NCBI GenBank assembly: GCA_024663395.1
Contig: JANFAH010000069.1
Coordinates: 124,001-188,000 of the forward strand
DNA: 64,000 bases
DNA from: Pisolithus tinctorius
Lineage: Eukaryota > Basidiomycota > Agaricomycetes > Boletales > Pisolithaceae
Direction of reading: 5' to 3'
Both the position numbers and the translations under genes were made by a program. Each line of letters starts with the position of its first letter. Position 1 is the stretch's first letter. Below are positions 21,392 to 33,454 of the stretch, piece by piece. The notes beneath the pieces were generated by a model, which had not been told where the DNA came from, searched no databases, and saw only the letters and a program-made list of their open reading frames with translations.

Positions 21392-22768
21392 TCACCCATA
21401 ATTGACAATTACTATTTCTAGGTACTTCTCTTTACCAATTCCTACAGTGCATGCAAGTGAAGTCCTATGTGAGCCACAGCTGTGAGTGTCAGGTACATGA
21501 GCCCATTTGCTACAGTATGACAAGCAGGTGCATTGTACTGATGTTTCTGTGTTGGCCAGGATTTTGTGTGTGGCACAAAGAGGGAGTGGGAGCGATGAAG
21601 AGCAATTTGTAGTGTGCACAGCACTTCTCGCACAGTCAATAGGTATGCCCATGCGCAGGTCAGTTGTAATGTCACTTGCAGATGGAATGGGCGCATATGA
21701 GCTCACATTTTGATTTAGATGGATCAAATAGGGCATGTAGTGACTTGTAGCACATGTGTTCAAAGGAACCACACTGTGGTGTGGACCCTCTGGAACAGGG
21801 GGTGTTTGCATGCCATGTACACTGCTTGTAGTGAGTCTGGTGTAGTCTGTATTTACTTGCAAGCCTGTGCTGACACAGTTTCCAGTATTTGGCACTTGTG
21901 TGGGCAAAGGAATGAGTGTGTGGAACCTGCTAGGGTGTCCAGAACTGTGCCCAAGCACTGCACCAGTGGCCACACTATGTGGAGTGTTGCACAGTGGCAA
22001 AGAAGTTTGGTAGATGAGTGTGCATTTGTGAAGTAGGTATGTTTCTGCTGCGAGAAGGTAGAGTGAACCTTGTAGTTGACCATATCCAATAGCTTGGCCA
22101 TCTGCAACCAGGGAGCAGCTGTTTTGAGAGAAAACAACTTGAACTCCTTGACTGGATAGATAGGTGATCAAAAGAAGGTTTGCATGCATCTGGGGAACAA
22201 AGTATACCGTTTGAAGTAGTATGCGAGAGGGCTTAGCAGTGCCGAGATCCATTTTGAGAGCGATTTGCCCAACTGCAGTAGCAAGGACCAAGTTTCCACT
22301 TGCAGTTACTATTGCTTGAGCAGGTGAGAGAGGTTTGAGGAATGAGAACCATTCTTTCTGACAACAGATGTTCACAGATGCACTGGAGTTGAGGACCCAG
22401 TGCGATCCTAAGAAACTGTCTTGTTGCTGTGCAAGAAAGAGGCAAAGAGGCTCATCATTGCTGGAGGTAAAACACACAAGGTTGGCTGAATGTTCCTCCA
22501 TCTTTTTGCCTTTCTCTTCAGTTGCATTGTTTTTAGTTTCATCGGCCTTTTTCTTTTGACATTCAGACTCATCATGTCCACAATACTCGCAGTAAGCGCA
22601 TTTCCCTTTCTTTTTCTCGTCATTCTTGGCCTTTCCTTTTTGACGAGAAGCTGTATTGGCCATGAGTGTGCTGTGGGCTGTGGAAGCCTGATGTGACTTC
22701 TCCTCGACTAAGACCTGTGATATAACTGTTTCGACAGATAGTTTACTGTCAGATGACATGAGGATCAT
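21392..22768 (-). pseudogene. Ty1/copia gag-protease fragment
   Basis: 458-codon open frame. It starts inside the copia gag domain (MSSDSKLSVETVISQVLVEE), has a CCHC knuckle (CAYCEYCGHDESEC) at about residues 57-70 and a protease region reading WVLNSSASVNICC where active copia proteases have WxxDSGA. The catalytic Asp is Asn and the Gly is Ser, so the protease is inactive. Downstream of about residue 240 the expected pre-integrase and integrase motifs are not recognisable. The family-C LTR abuts its N-terminal side at 22770, which truncates the gag. Confidence 0.75.
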
Positions 22769-22769
22769 T

Positions 22770-23478
22770 TGTTATGCTGATGACTCGTATCATGCCATGA
22801 ATCGAGTGCGATGGAGCACAAGCACGTGACTGCGTGAGAAGGGGCATGTTATTTAACTTCACTAGTGGTGGGACACTAGTCTTGGCCAACCAAAGTCGTA
22901 CTGTCAAGTCCTCATGGGTACAGTGAGCAGAGCTAAGGGTGGTTGCAAAGTAGATTTTGAATGAGGAGCTGGTACGATACATGCGGGTTTATATACGTAT
23001 GTAAAGTACCTGCAGAACAAACATTTGAAAGCATTTGAATGTCCACCCATGTCCTTGTTAAGGCAAAACGAGTCATAGTGAGTTGCTGCGCAGCAGGACT
23101 GCATGTACAACCACGTCTGTGGGCGCAAGGGTAAACAGGGTGAACAAGTGATGAGGGACTAACTGTGTATATGATGTATACAGGGGTGAATGGACACACC
23201 AGGGTAACTGGGGTGAGTGTGTCACATGACTGCATGTATCAGGGCCACCAGCAGATCACAGGGGAAGGGGAATGGATGCAATGTCCAGCTATAGTACAAT
23301 GCAGGGTAGACAGGGGTCTATCATAAAAGGAAAGAGAAAGGGGAAATGTACAGAACACAAGTCCAACTGCATAGACAGCAGCTTGCGGGGAAGGGGAACA
23401 CCTCAGGAGGCGAGATGACACACAAGTGGTTATGTAAGAGTCTGCAAGAGGAAACAATGTGAGCGCAGCGTAATATCA
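22770..23478 (-). repeat. Family C LTR, copy 1 (3' LTR of the gag element to its right)
   Basis: 709 bp; minus strand TGATATTACG to GCATAACA. It aligns to 49680-50363. On its internal side the minus strand has GAGGGGGGGG directly before the TG, a good polypurine tract, which makes it the 3' LTR of the element whose gag lies at 23487-24954. Confidence 0.72.
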
Positions 23479-23486
23479 CCCCCCCC

Positions 23487-24954
23487 TCAAGGCCCAAGGT
23501 CCTCTGAAGGTGGGTAGAGGCCTTGAGTTACCCAAGAGCAGATTTCGGAGTTAGTTGCCACTGTGAGTTGGGCAGTCAGCCGACCAATGTCCAAGGCATG
23601 AACATCAGAAACAGGTGAACTGATGGAGGGGATGCTGCCAATCAATGGGAATGAGCCCACCAAGTTCTCTCTTGCTGAGGGTGGAGATAGGTACTGGGAC
23701 AAAGGGAGTAGCTGGAAGAGCTCTTGATGTCTGAAAAGCATAGAAGAGGGCCCTTCCAGCAGAATCTCCTTGGGCCTGAGTGAAAAAGTCGAGCCAGTCA
23801 TGTGGGGTTCTGTTGAAAGGGACAGCTGCGAGGGCATCCATGACGGCCTGGAAGTGTTCTCAACCTTGGCCCAGTATAATCTTCTCCCAGTAATTGTGAC
23901 ACCTCTGTTCAACATCTCTGTCAACCTCTTGAGTTCTTCCTTCTCCATGTTGTGATGTTCCTCCATGACTGGTTTCTTTGTCCTCGACCTTCCATGCTTC
24001 CTTTCAGTGAGGGTCCAGAGGTAGGCTTGATCTTCCAGGTGCTGCTTGACTCACCAGAGGGAAGAGCCCACGGACCATGACATTGATGGGGAGTCTGTCG
24101 AGAAAGGAATGGAAGGATGATATGAGCGAGGGGCTGTAGTCTTCATGAACAATCTTGATGACAGCCTCTTGGGTCTTAAGAGCTTCTTGGAGGATGGAAG
24201 AACTGGTGCAGTCGATGGCCTTGTAGGTGTGGGCCTCAAAGCTTCCTTCTGCAGTTCTGACCTGATCGTACATGTGCTTACCAATCACTTCTGAGCTTCT
24301 GAAGATCATAGACAGCATCTGTAGATGCTCATTGCATTCTCCTGCTCTCCAGCTGTGTGATTCCCAGTGCTCAAAGTCATTAAGCAGCCACATGTAACCG
24401 AGGAAGAGGCCTGCCTTGGGAGCCATCCTGCTGGTGCCTGTGGCAGGGGCTGCAGGTGCTGTTGTGGGGGCTGAGAGGTTGGCTGGTGAGACAGATGGTG
24501 CTGGAGCGGATGCACCAGGGCAAGAGACTAGGGAGGGGGATCTGTAACCAGCTTGGGAGAGAGGAGGGGTGTTGCATGACCTGAAAGAGGTGTCATAGCG
24601 AGGCTTGGATGGTCCCGAGTGAGGCTTGGACTTTCCCTTGTGGGCATCCTTGCGGGCTCTCTGCAAAGAGGGGACTGAGCAGATGACTGGGTATGGGTAT
24701 GGGCATGTGGCAGAGGTGATGGAGTCGTGAAGGGGTTGGTAGGCACTGCCATGTGCGGAGTGAGAGGGTATCACAGGGGATGGGGAACATAGCGCTCTGT
24801 GGGAGCATACTGGTGGTTCTGAGAGGTGTGGTGGGGTACTGGCATAGCGATCGAAGTATGGGTGAGAGGGATCATAGGGTTCATCAATGTCAACATGGAA
24901 GTCATTGTCAAAGTAGTCAGAGCTGGGGTTCTCAGTGTTGGGGGTGTAGGACAT
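23487..24954 (-). pseudogene. gag of a family C LTR element, frameshifted
   Basis: A 316-codon frame (24954-24004) starts MSYTPNTENPSSDYFDNDF, with an acidic N-terminus, Pro/Ala/Ser linker and a helical core (DFEHWESHSWRAGECNEHLQ). The rest continues in other frames to 23487: HDWLDFFTQAQGDSAGRALF and a CCHC knuckle CF*CSCLGHWSADC whose Arg codon is now TGA (near 23610). A polypurine tract and LTR follow directly, so this element has a gag but no pol between them. It was either non-autonomous or has lost its pol. The 5' end is cut by the LTR at 25135. Confidence 0.6.
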
Positions 24955-25134
24955 AGCAGTTTAGAGGTTGTGGATGCACTTGTACTCCCTGAGAACCTCT
25001 GGGGCATTTATAAGGTTGTCCTCGCTCTCCCAACTGTTCTGGGAATGTGGGTAACCAAGCCACTTGACAAGGTAGAGGTAATTTTGCTGCGGAGCCACAC
25101 TGGGCTCTTTAGATGATGACTTGACCTTGCATGC
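24955..25134 (-). other. Remnant 5' leader of the family C gag element
   Basis: Sequence between the gag start and the family L LTR. No frame or signal recognised; presumably the untranslated leader, truncated at 25135. Confidence 0.35.
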
Positions 25135-26993
25135 TGTCACACACCAAAGGTGTTGTGGACATGGTTACAGCTGACTCTGCCTAACTCGTTGACGAGTTGC
25201 GCGCAATGCCCAAGCATGCAGATGAAGACTAAAGGCCTCATGCGTAGAAAGACTGTTGGACGTGAACAGTCATCCTTCGCACAAGAACGAGTCGTCAGTG
25301 CTAAAGAGAAAAGAGGAAGCGAGTTAAGCGCGCATTAAAGGTTTTTAGCGCCCATGTACGGCATTCCGGTTTTCGTCGTATCTCCACCATTTCCAAAGAT
25401 ATCGACTCCGTTCCCATGCTCGCTTAAAGTGCTCAGCCCCACGATTCTTCCTTCCAAATTTGGAGAGGATCCTCGCACCCTGCGTGTTTCTACAGCACTC
25501 CATCCATCAGACACTCATTTCGCAAAGTCCATCAATCATGGCCACCTCTTCGTCGGTCATCTCGCTTGTCTCATTTGCCAGAGACAGTGGCTACGTATAT
25601 CTGCCAGGCATTCCCACCAGCTTCCGTCCTGAAGCCCCCTGGTTCATCCCGTCATTGTCAGCCCCGTCTCATCCCATGCAGCTTGGTCAGCGTGTTCTCC
25701 TTGTCAGTATGACTTCCAGAAGGACGTTCTTTGGTCGCCTCAGGTCTGTCACTCAGTTAGAAAGGTCTTATGTGGTCGTTTCAGTCTCCCCAGTTGATGA
25801 AGCATATGGATCGTTCCTCCCTGCTCCATGCACCGTCTTTATTCCAGTCTCGTCCATCATTCTTCCTGCATTGCGACAGCTGCAGTATAATCTACTGTCC
25901 TCCAGCCTCCCTGATCGCATTCATGACGAGTATGACATGCATCTTGCCTTCCTACTGCAAGATCCAGCAGAAGACATCCCCCCTTCTCCTCCTCCTCCAT
26001 CAGAGCCCCATTCATGAAGTTTTTGTTAACTTCGCTGAGAGGATGGAAGGGTGGGAGACACGATCGCGTATGCTCTCATTGCCCCACAGACCCCCAATGC
26101 CCTAGCCCCCTTTGACACCTGACTCATGCCCTTCAATTCTGGAATTAATACTTCCCTATCTGGAAACACCGTCCATCTGTCATGCCGTCTTTGGATCTAG
26201 AGATGTCTCCGCCGAGATCTGACTTGCATCGCCACCCCCTAATGTGATATCAGTGTGCTTACTCAGTTTCTGACTCTATTTGACTCATTCTGTGATATTT
26301 TGACTATCCTTGACTCGTTCATTGCCAGTACTTACCAATCCTCCTTGCTTGCTTACTTATCATTTCTCGCTTACTCATCATGATTACTCAGTCCTTACTC
26401 ATTACTTACCAAGTGTTTGTGCCTTGTTTGTCACAAGCAGTGCTCCCCCCTCAGTATATAAACCCCCGTGTACTTAGCTACCCACAATCAATCAATCAAG
26501 AATCAATCAGGAATCAATTCAGAAGTCATCCAGCAGTCAGTCCAGAGCCTATCTCGTCGTCGACAGTTGAGGCTCCACGAAGGGGTCTATCTGTCATCAT
26601 TCATATCCTTGGTAGTTGAGGCTCATTCGGAAGAGTCTATCTACCACCATTATCTGAAGCTCCATCCCCACTTAGTCAGCAAGTCTTGCTTAGTCATCCT
26701 CCCACTCCTGCATAACTCGTCATCAACTTGTGCAAGGAGCACATTTACTTGAAGTCCATTACTTGAAGTACCTTTCGGCTGAACACCTTCGCTCTGTTCA
26801 GCGTCCCCTTCTCAGTCCCTCTCCTGCGTAACTCGTCGTCGACTTGCGCTAGGAGCACCTGCCATTGAAACTCCCCCCACTTTAGGTTTCTCTGCACTCC
26901 AGGTTCCGCGGAGGCAAACCACCACTCGCTTTTATTTGTCTTTTGGTGTTGGATTTGTTTGGTTTTCACCAGCATTCCACACTTTGACTCACA
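25135..26993 (+). repeat. Family L LTR, copy 1 (1.86 kb)
   Basis: TGTCACACACC to TTTGACTCACA, ends TG...CA. It matches 57096-58945 over its full length and, in part, 56437-57095 and the minus-strand copy 53213-56436. A TATATAAA box at about 26452 with a CCCCCGTGTAC start region marks the U3/R limit. Near the 3' end are two tandem duplications of about 60 bp (GTTGAGGCTC...GTCTATCTRYCATCATTCAT type). The flanking bases (CATGC left, CCGGG right) do not match, so it is not a simple solo LTR. Confidence 0.75.
25538..26017 (+). CDS. LTR-encoded 159-aa protein, family L copy 1
   Basis: Unrecognised protein inside the U3 part of the LTR, upstream of its TATA box. The start MATSSSVISLVSFARDSGYV is chosen because the ATG (context ATCATGGCC) and the length are the same in copies 57499-57978 and 56257-55778. 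It has no signal peptide, a predicted beta-rich middle (QRVLLVSMTSRRTFFGRL, RSYVVVSVSPVDEAYGSF), a helical stretch (LRQLQYNLLSSSLPDRIHDE) and a proline-rich acidic tail. Three copies keep exactly 480 bp without stops although they differ at many bases. It may be an accessory protein, a domesticated ORF, or part of a longer transcript; the function is unknown. Confidence 0.55.
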   Translation: MATSSSVISLVSFARDSGYVYLPGIPTSFRPEAPWFIPSLSAPSHPMQLGQRVLLVSMTSRRTFFGRLRSVTQLERSYVVVSVSPVDEAYGSFLPAPCTVFIPVSSIILPALRQLQYNLLSSSLPDRIHDEYDMHLAFLLQDPAEDIPPSPPPPSEPHS

Positions 26994-29130
26994 CCGGGTG
27001 ACACGACATTCCTTTGCAGGCGGTTCCCAGGTATTCACTGGTGCAGCCGCTGAAACTTCAGCCATCCTCGAGCCAGAATGACTTCTTCTGACAGGTAACT
27101 CCCTTCCACGACTAGATACGGATGGTAGAGCAGATGTATGACTGCTGCCGAGTGAAAGATTTGATATGTCAACTGAAAGTGCCGAGGAGACCGAGTTTGC
27201 CTGAGAAATAATGACCGAGTCTGCGGCACGTCCATGGGTTGCCTCTGGCATGTGACATGAAATAGAGGTAGAGTTGGGTCCGTCGAAGTGTAGGTCGGGG
27301 GGAGGTGTTGGCTGCTGGGGGCCATCCAACTGCGCCAAGATGTCGGACTCCCATGTGGAAGCTACCGAGGTGTCGTTGGACGAGCCCAATGCCGCATTAG
27401 CGGAAGCGTTACTCGAGGCATTCCATACGCCCTGATTGAAAAACTCCATCACTTCCAATGACCACTCTCGTTTTGATGGGTGACTCAATAGCTCGATGAA
27501 ATACTCGAAGTCGTCCTGATATCTGAATCCACTTTCTTCACCAATGGTCATAAGCTCGCGGTCACTTGATAATAAGTACCGCGCCTGTTAAATGTTTGTC
27601 AGAATATGCAGACCAGAAGAAAAAGGTGACACAAGACTTACAAAGGTAGCAGCGATGGCGATCAGGCCAGCCAAAGGGCCGGATATCCCCAACTTCTGAC
27701 CTTGTCCCTGTGGACCACCCCTTCGCTTGCCGGTGAGGACTCCCTTGCCAAAAACCATGACTCAAATGATCTTATAGAAGTAATCAGTGTATGTATAGTC
27801 GTAAGTAGTGAAAAAAACTTACATTAACCAGGAGTGGGGTTTTGAATAAATCCCTAGCCACCGGAGCGTCTGGTTTGGGAAAGAGGATTGGTGAGAGAGG
27901 GGTATAGCGAGTGTCGACGTTCCCGGGGTGCATCTTCAGCAGTACTCTCACAGCCTCGTTTGACCCATGCAGAGCTCTTGAATTCTCATTTGCGAATAAG
28001 TCGGCACTAAGTTCCAAGTGTGCAAAGAGTTGCTGCATGTTATCCTTAACAGGCTTGAGGATGTTGGGCCTCTCGGCCCCAACTGCGTTTGAAAACTAAA
28101 AGGTGATCAATGCCAGCCTTCGAATTATGGATTGGGAATGTCAACCTACCACACAGCCAAAGTTACTGTACGTTGTCGCACGGACCTTGAGGTTACTGGG
28201 TAGCATGAAGTAGAGTTCCGCTTTGAAGCCCGCGATTTTTGATTCAGGCGTACTCCAGCGGGCAGTGTCAGTCAGATCGTATCCAGGCGGCAGAGTGACG
28301 AGTGGGAAAACATCTTTAGGGACCCAGAAATGATAGAAGAAGCAATACTTTTTTGCCTGGGCAATGATGTTGTTGTCCAATACGGTGTTCGGGTTGTTCT
28401 CTACAGCTTTCTTGCAGCTCTGCAGGAGGGTGGAGAGTAGACTGTTATAATTGATTCGTAGCTGCTTCATCTGAACGTGAAGCTTCGAGTACGCCAGCTG
28501 AGTGGCACCGAGTGCCTGTTACCATAGTGTAAGTGATAACTGTGTCGAGACTGAAAGAATGATGAAGGAAAGGGACGTACACTGCGTAGCTGGGGAGCAC
28601 TAGCATCCGGAGGTGGTTCGCGCATGATTCTCTGCCATTCCCGAAGCTCTTCAAGGTCAGAGGTCTCGTTGTCATCAGAGTGGTCCGAGTGTGAGTCGGT
28701 GCCAGAAGAGTCCGAATCAACGTTACGAAGTGCATCTGTAAAGTCCTCAGGCATGCCTACAAAAGAGAACTTGATGACGATTTGAGCCAAAATTGACAAG
28801 AGGACAAAAGTGCCACTACTCAGCCTGGGTCTGTTTTACGTCACAGGCCTCCTTAAAAGCCTTCAAGTCCACCCTGACTCTGAGAAGAGAGCTGTTGGGT
28901 GATGTAAAACGCATGTCAGTGAGATGATGACAAGTAACGCTTACTCGTGACACCAGCAACATGCAGCACGTCTTCAGGAATCATTTCAATGGGTGTTTCG
29001 TCACCGCAATGCCATGCAGTCGCTCCATACCAGTAATAACAGTAGTATCACGATGCGATAAGATGTAATAGCACGGTGTACAAAGAATTGCATATCACAA
29101 ACCAATCGCATTCATTCTGACGCTGGCCCT
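26994..29130 (-). pseudogene. Uncharacterised agaricomycete multi-exon gene, truncated at 3' end
   Basis: At least five exons on the minus strand with clean GT...AG introns. They include about 28935-29010 (GDETPIEMIPEDVLHVAG), 28754-28580 (MPEDFTDALRNVDSDSSGTDSH, acidic), 28515-28150 (MKQLRINYNSLLSTLLQSCKK...LPPGYDLTDTARW), 28095-27825 (LFAHLELSADLFANENSRAL), 27755-27650 (VMVFGKGVLTGKRRGGPQGQ) and 27592-26994 (LLSSDRELMTIGEESGF...). The block has the look of repeated hypothetical proteins that accompany transposons in Agaricomycetes; I do not assign a family. A TGA where Arg is expected (IIxVMVFGKG) and loss of the end at the family L LTR make it non-functional. Within the last exon the frame continues into the LTR to 26745. 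Confidence 0.55.
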
Positions 29131-29212
29131 CCAACATCCAGGTCTGATTGTTCTGACCCTACCGGTATAGAATCAAGATCAGTTTGAATGAAGTAATACA
29201 CAACAACGGGGA

Positions 29213-32200
29213 TCACCTACCCGAAGTATTGCTTTGAGTTTTGGCTGACATTTGGTCAGAGTCAGAACTTGAATCCTGTTCGGCTGCTTCTGGCACTTGG
29301 CACCGAGTCTGAGTCCATCTCTTCATGCGAAGGAACATGTCACCATCAGTATGCTCAACAACTAAAAACTTGCCATGGTGGCTCGGATCCGGGTAAAGCA
29401 ATGCGCCCCGAATGATTGACTTTACGGGAATGAATATCGATGCTGCACGGGATACGGCTTTGACTCAGGTAAGTCAGAAATCTTGGTCCAACCTGCGCAC
29501 TCCAGTTCCAGCCGTGAGTGGCTGAACGAGTGCAAACTGAAAAACGTCCTCGAATGCCGCGATTTTACAAGTGAACATAAATATAAGTTGAATGAAGGCA
29601 GTCTTGGTCTCCGAAAGTTGAATGAGAGTGCAATCGTATCGTGGCCGACCATGGAAGCTTGGACTACATCTGATGTGGTTCACGGCGACCTTCCAGTCCA
29701 CCACTGAAGCGTAGTTAACCTTCAAATACTGATACTCCCAGACCTTTGAGGGAAATGCCAGGGGATAAGTCTGTATACAGACGAGGAAGTAGGACATACT
29801 GTGTCTGTTCCTTGTAATCGTATCCACGTGTTGAGGGGATACCCATAGGTGGGGAGGCAAGCGTTGAGGAAAATTTCTAGCCTCCGACGGAATCCCTCAA
29901 ACGCCCGATCATCCCGGTGAGTGTTCTCGACACCAGAAAGTGTGCTAGGTTGCTGGGGTGCACCGAGCCTGGTGTTTCCTTCAAATGGCTCGTCGTCAGT
30001 AAAATGAGTAACGCGTTCGTTTTCTGCATCAATGCGTGCTTGAATGAGTTTGATCGCAAATCGATGGTGGTCAATACGGAGAATCTAAATGAAGCATTGT
30101 GAGACAACGTCTCTAAGTAAGGACTTAATACGCACCTGCCCCGCAACATCCTTTCCGTTAGAACGATCCTGGTACGCATCTTTGAGCGGACCATGCATCT
30201 TCTCATTCAGCCGAGCACTGTAATTACGAATGGCGCCTTTGCTCCAAATGTCGCGGGTAACGTGCTTCCAGAGGTGTGCCTTGGGAAAGTTCCAGTTGTC
30301 CTTGAGGCCTGTATCATGCAAACGGCGAACATGGGATCGGTACACCTATTTTCAAAAATCATTGTATGATAATGGACAATCAAAGGAGCGGAATACCTTG
30401 AGTTCGCCCCTGAAAACGAGAAGTTCATCTTCGATCATACCGAGGGTCGCCTCAGTGTGTACGTCAAGCCCGATGAGAGTTTCAAGCTGTAGGTAGCTGC
30501 AAATCATACGCAGCAACTGGTACCCAACTTGAGATGTTGTGGACGTCAAAATGTCGAGGGCAGCGTAGAAACATTGCTATTCCAGAGTGATCGTTAGCCA
30601 CGTTTAAACACGCATCCTAATTAGATTACCCTGGTGAGATCTCGCATTTTGTTTCCGCCAGAAAATGTGATGTGGATCACGGTATTGAAATGTGCGAGGC
30701 CTCGCCAACGGGGAAAGGCAGAAACTCTGTGTGATAGTCAGCCAGTCCCGCAGCCTAATTGAATTGTCTTACCGTTCTTCTAAACATGTCTCAAAATCAC
30801 GGCCAAGTTCATTGACGACAATCTTGAGCTCCTCATGCATGTGCTTGCCTCCCAAGCCGCCGTGCAGGGAGTGAAGTGGCTCGAAGCTTGCAGCCTGTTC
30901 AGGCTCTGAGTGTTCTACCGACCAAAAAATGTTCTATCATACATTCTGTCAGTCATATACATAGATTCGTAATGCATGTCGAAGTCCTACCTTGACAGGA
31001 CGTAACCCAAGAGATTTCAGTTTCTTCTCGCTGGCTGACTTCTTCTGCTCATATAACGCCAGCGCTTCTTGATGTTGCTTGGTTGTGCGCATTTCGTACG
31101 TCTTCGATAAGTCCCAAAGCTCCTCCAAAGGGACTAGGCAAAATGGGCATGGGAATTTGCATTTCGTGCCTCATATAAGCGTCATCACACAGCTAAAAAG
31201 ACTGGGTTTCATAAGTACAATCGATTTGCAGACAAATTAGTGCTTACAGTTCTTTCATAGTCAGCTGACAAGATAAGAATAACTGGAAAGAGCCACCGGC
31301 GAATGTTGTCATAGCATTCATGCAGGTAGCCAACCTTTGAGAGCTCCGCAACTTTCTCAAGGAGCTTATAGAAGGCTTCATGCCAGACGACACGCTTGAA
31401 ATTTACATAGCTGGTCTTTCTCTCCTCACTCGCAAGCTCGGGAACCTGCAAAAACCCGTTCGATCAATTTATTACTCTAAAGCAAAGAGATATCGTACTC
31501 ACAATTGGAAGCCAGCCTACCACACAGCCACCACCATATCGCTCACCATTGCGAATGTGAACTGGGAGGTTGGCACAACGCACTACCATGGGGTAACCCT
31601 TGACAGTACCATGAGATGACAGCCGTGTCTTGTCAGCATAAAGAATAAATGCAAAAGGGACAGCATTCTCCGCATGCGTGGGTAACTGCGACTTCATTTG
31701 CATAACAGGAAGAAAGACAGTGAATTTACACAGTACAACGGTATGAAATAATATTAATTACAACGCACTTGAATATCCCACCAATGATCGCCTGTCCAAG
31801 GTTCGGTGTAGAAGCGTTCATACGTCTCACCATCAAGTTTGAATACCCGTTCAGCATCCCAGACGAAGTGCGGTGCAAGAGAAGGATTTTGCAATAAATC
31901 GAGGGCCCAGTCCCACAGAGGGCGGATGTGGATGGGGAACGTCACGTCACTGCCTTTATAGGGCGCAGCAATTTCAAACTTCGAGAACTGACGAGTGGCT
32001 GGGAAGTGAGCCACTTGTCAAAAGCGCACTGGAAATAAACAACTTACTGGTGTTAGTTGTGCCGCCGCTCTATCCAAAGCAGTGCGAAGCCCAGCATCAT
32101 TACACAGTGTGACGCTTGCTGTTCCTTGCCGTATACAATGAATCAACTTGAGAAGGGAATCAACCTGAGTTGAACTAAGCCCAGCTTCCACGGCAACAGT

Positions 32201-33018
32201 AGCAAAAACGTAATCGCCCTCCGAAGCAAAAGGGCGCCAGGGCTCACGGTCCGGGGCCATGCATTTGAGGTTTTGCTGGCCAAACTCTTCGGCAGATTGG
32301 AAAAGCGTTGGGCGCTTGCTACGGGGATGAAATTCAGTCTTGAATTTGGGACGATGGTCGTTTCAGACATCCAGCACAGTGGAGTTGACTGAGTGACCCG
32401 CCACTTGGGCTGCGATCGACACGTCAGAGTCGAGATTCATCACCCACAACAGGAGATTAGTTGAATTCCAGTTAAAGAGACAAACGTTCTGAACTTACCT
32501 GAGTCCAGTGTATTCCTACCACGAGGACTCACCATACCCATCAACGCATCATCTTCATTGAGAGCGAAACCAGTTGGTGATCCTGTGCTGCAACATGTAA
32601 GCATCAAGAGCGACACCAGAGTGGTCTATGTACCAGGAATTGATTGTGAAGGGCCCGCTGACAGCTGCCTGAGTGGCGCTGGTATTACAGCCGCTGCAGA
32701 GCCCGAAGACCCGGTGACGCCAGGGTGCACTAACAACGAGGACGTAGCTGCGATTGCTTCCTTAGCAATTTCGGCTAGTAAACCACCATTGTAAATTAAT
32801 GGACAGATGGGAGGGGGGAAAGATATTGACTTACTTCGATGGACATCTCATATGTATGCCTTATTGTGTTTGTCTCGTTCTTTGCGGTTCACATGCTCCT
32901 TCACACAACTGGTCTCGTGCTTTTTGATCCCTTGTGGTAGATAGAGATTCCCGCAGTGCTTGCAAGGTTGCTTAGTGGACGACTCTTTTGACTGCTGGTA
33001 AGTTCGATGTGGGGGCAT
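29213..33018 (-). pseudogene. Plavaka-like (CACTA-related) transposase, many exons, degraded
   Basis: Start at 33018-33016. Exon 1 encodes a C2H2/CCHC-like finger (PCKHCGNLYLPQGIKKHETSC), the usual N-terminus of this family. Further exons: 32260-32018 (PFASEGDYVFATVAVEAGLS), 32014-31754 (FEIAAPYKGSDVTFPIHIRP...PHFVWDAERV), 31703-31464 (PFAFILYADKTRLSSHGTVK), 31451-31209 (FKRVVWHEAFYKLLEK...WLFPVILILSADYE), 30900-30560, 30549-30352 (YQLLRMICSYLQLETLIGLD), 30345-30085 (WNFPKAHLWKHVTRDIWSKG), 29860-29474 and 29401-29213. In-frame stops occur in the first exons (TGA after NKAYI, TAG in exon 2, TGA in DVxNDHRPKF), the TGAs being former CGA. The terminal inverted repeats were not found. Confidence 0.72.
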
Positions 33019-33325
33019 GGTGGACAGAGGGCAACGGGCAAAAGCGATTTGGGTCAGACCTGAAACGACCCTATGATAATAATAATATGTAATATGTAAT
33101 TGATGAGTTAGATCAGAAAATCGATAATCATCACGTCGCGTGCACTTGCAATGATTCGTTGGGCTTAAGGTGCACATCCAAATACCGAATGGAGTATTGT
33201 TATGGCATTGATATGATAAGACAAGATAAAATATCATTACATTGCTATTGTTATGCCATTGAACCAGGCATCTCAGTCACATGACAAGCCGCCGGGATTG
33301 TCATGGCACTTTACTTTTTTGCGAC

Positions 33326-33446
33326 AAAAAGTGTCAAAAATGCGAAATGCACACAATGGTCAATGGCTTATTGGCCATCTCAAAGCTATAAATCTCTAAT
33401 GGACTGATTGATTAGAGGTGCCCATTTCGCATTTTTGACACTTTTA
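33326..33446. repeat. Inverted repeat hairpin
   Basis: AAAGTGTCAAAAATGCGAAATG (arm 33326-33349) is repeated inverted at 33423-33446 with one or two differences; the loop is about 73 bp. It lies about 300 bp upstream of the transposase start, so it may be part of the terminal structure of that element or a small MITE. Confidence 0.6.
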
Positions 33447-33454
33447 GTTGCAGA

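Noticed and set aside
25135..26993. Family L copy 1 as a clean solo LTR with target duplication
   Set aside because: The flanks CATGC and CCGGG differ, and the two sides belong to different sequences.
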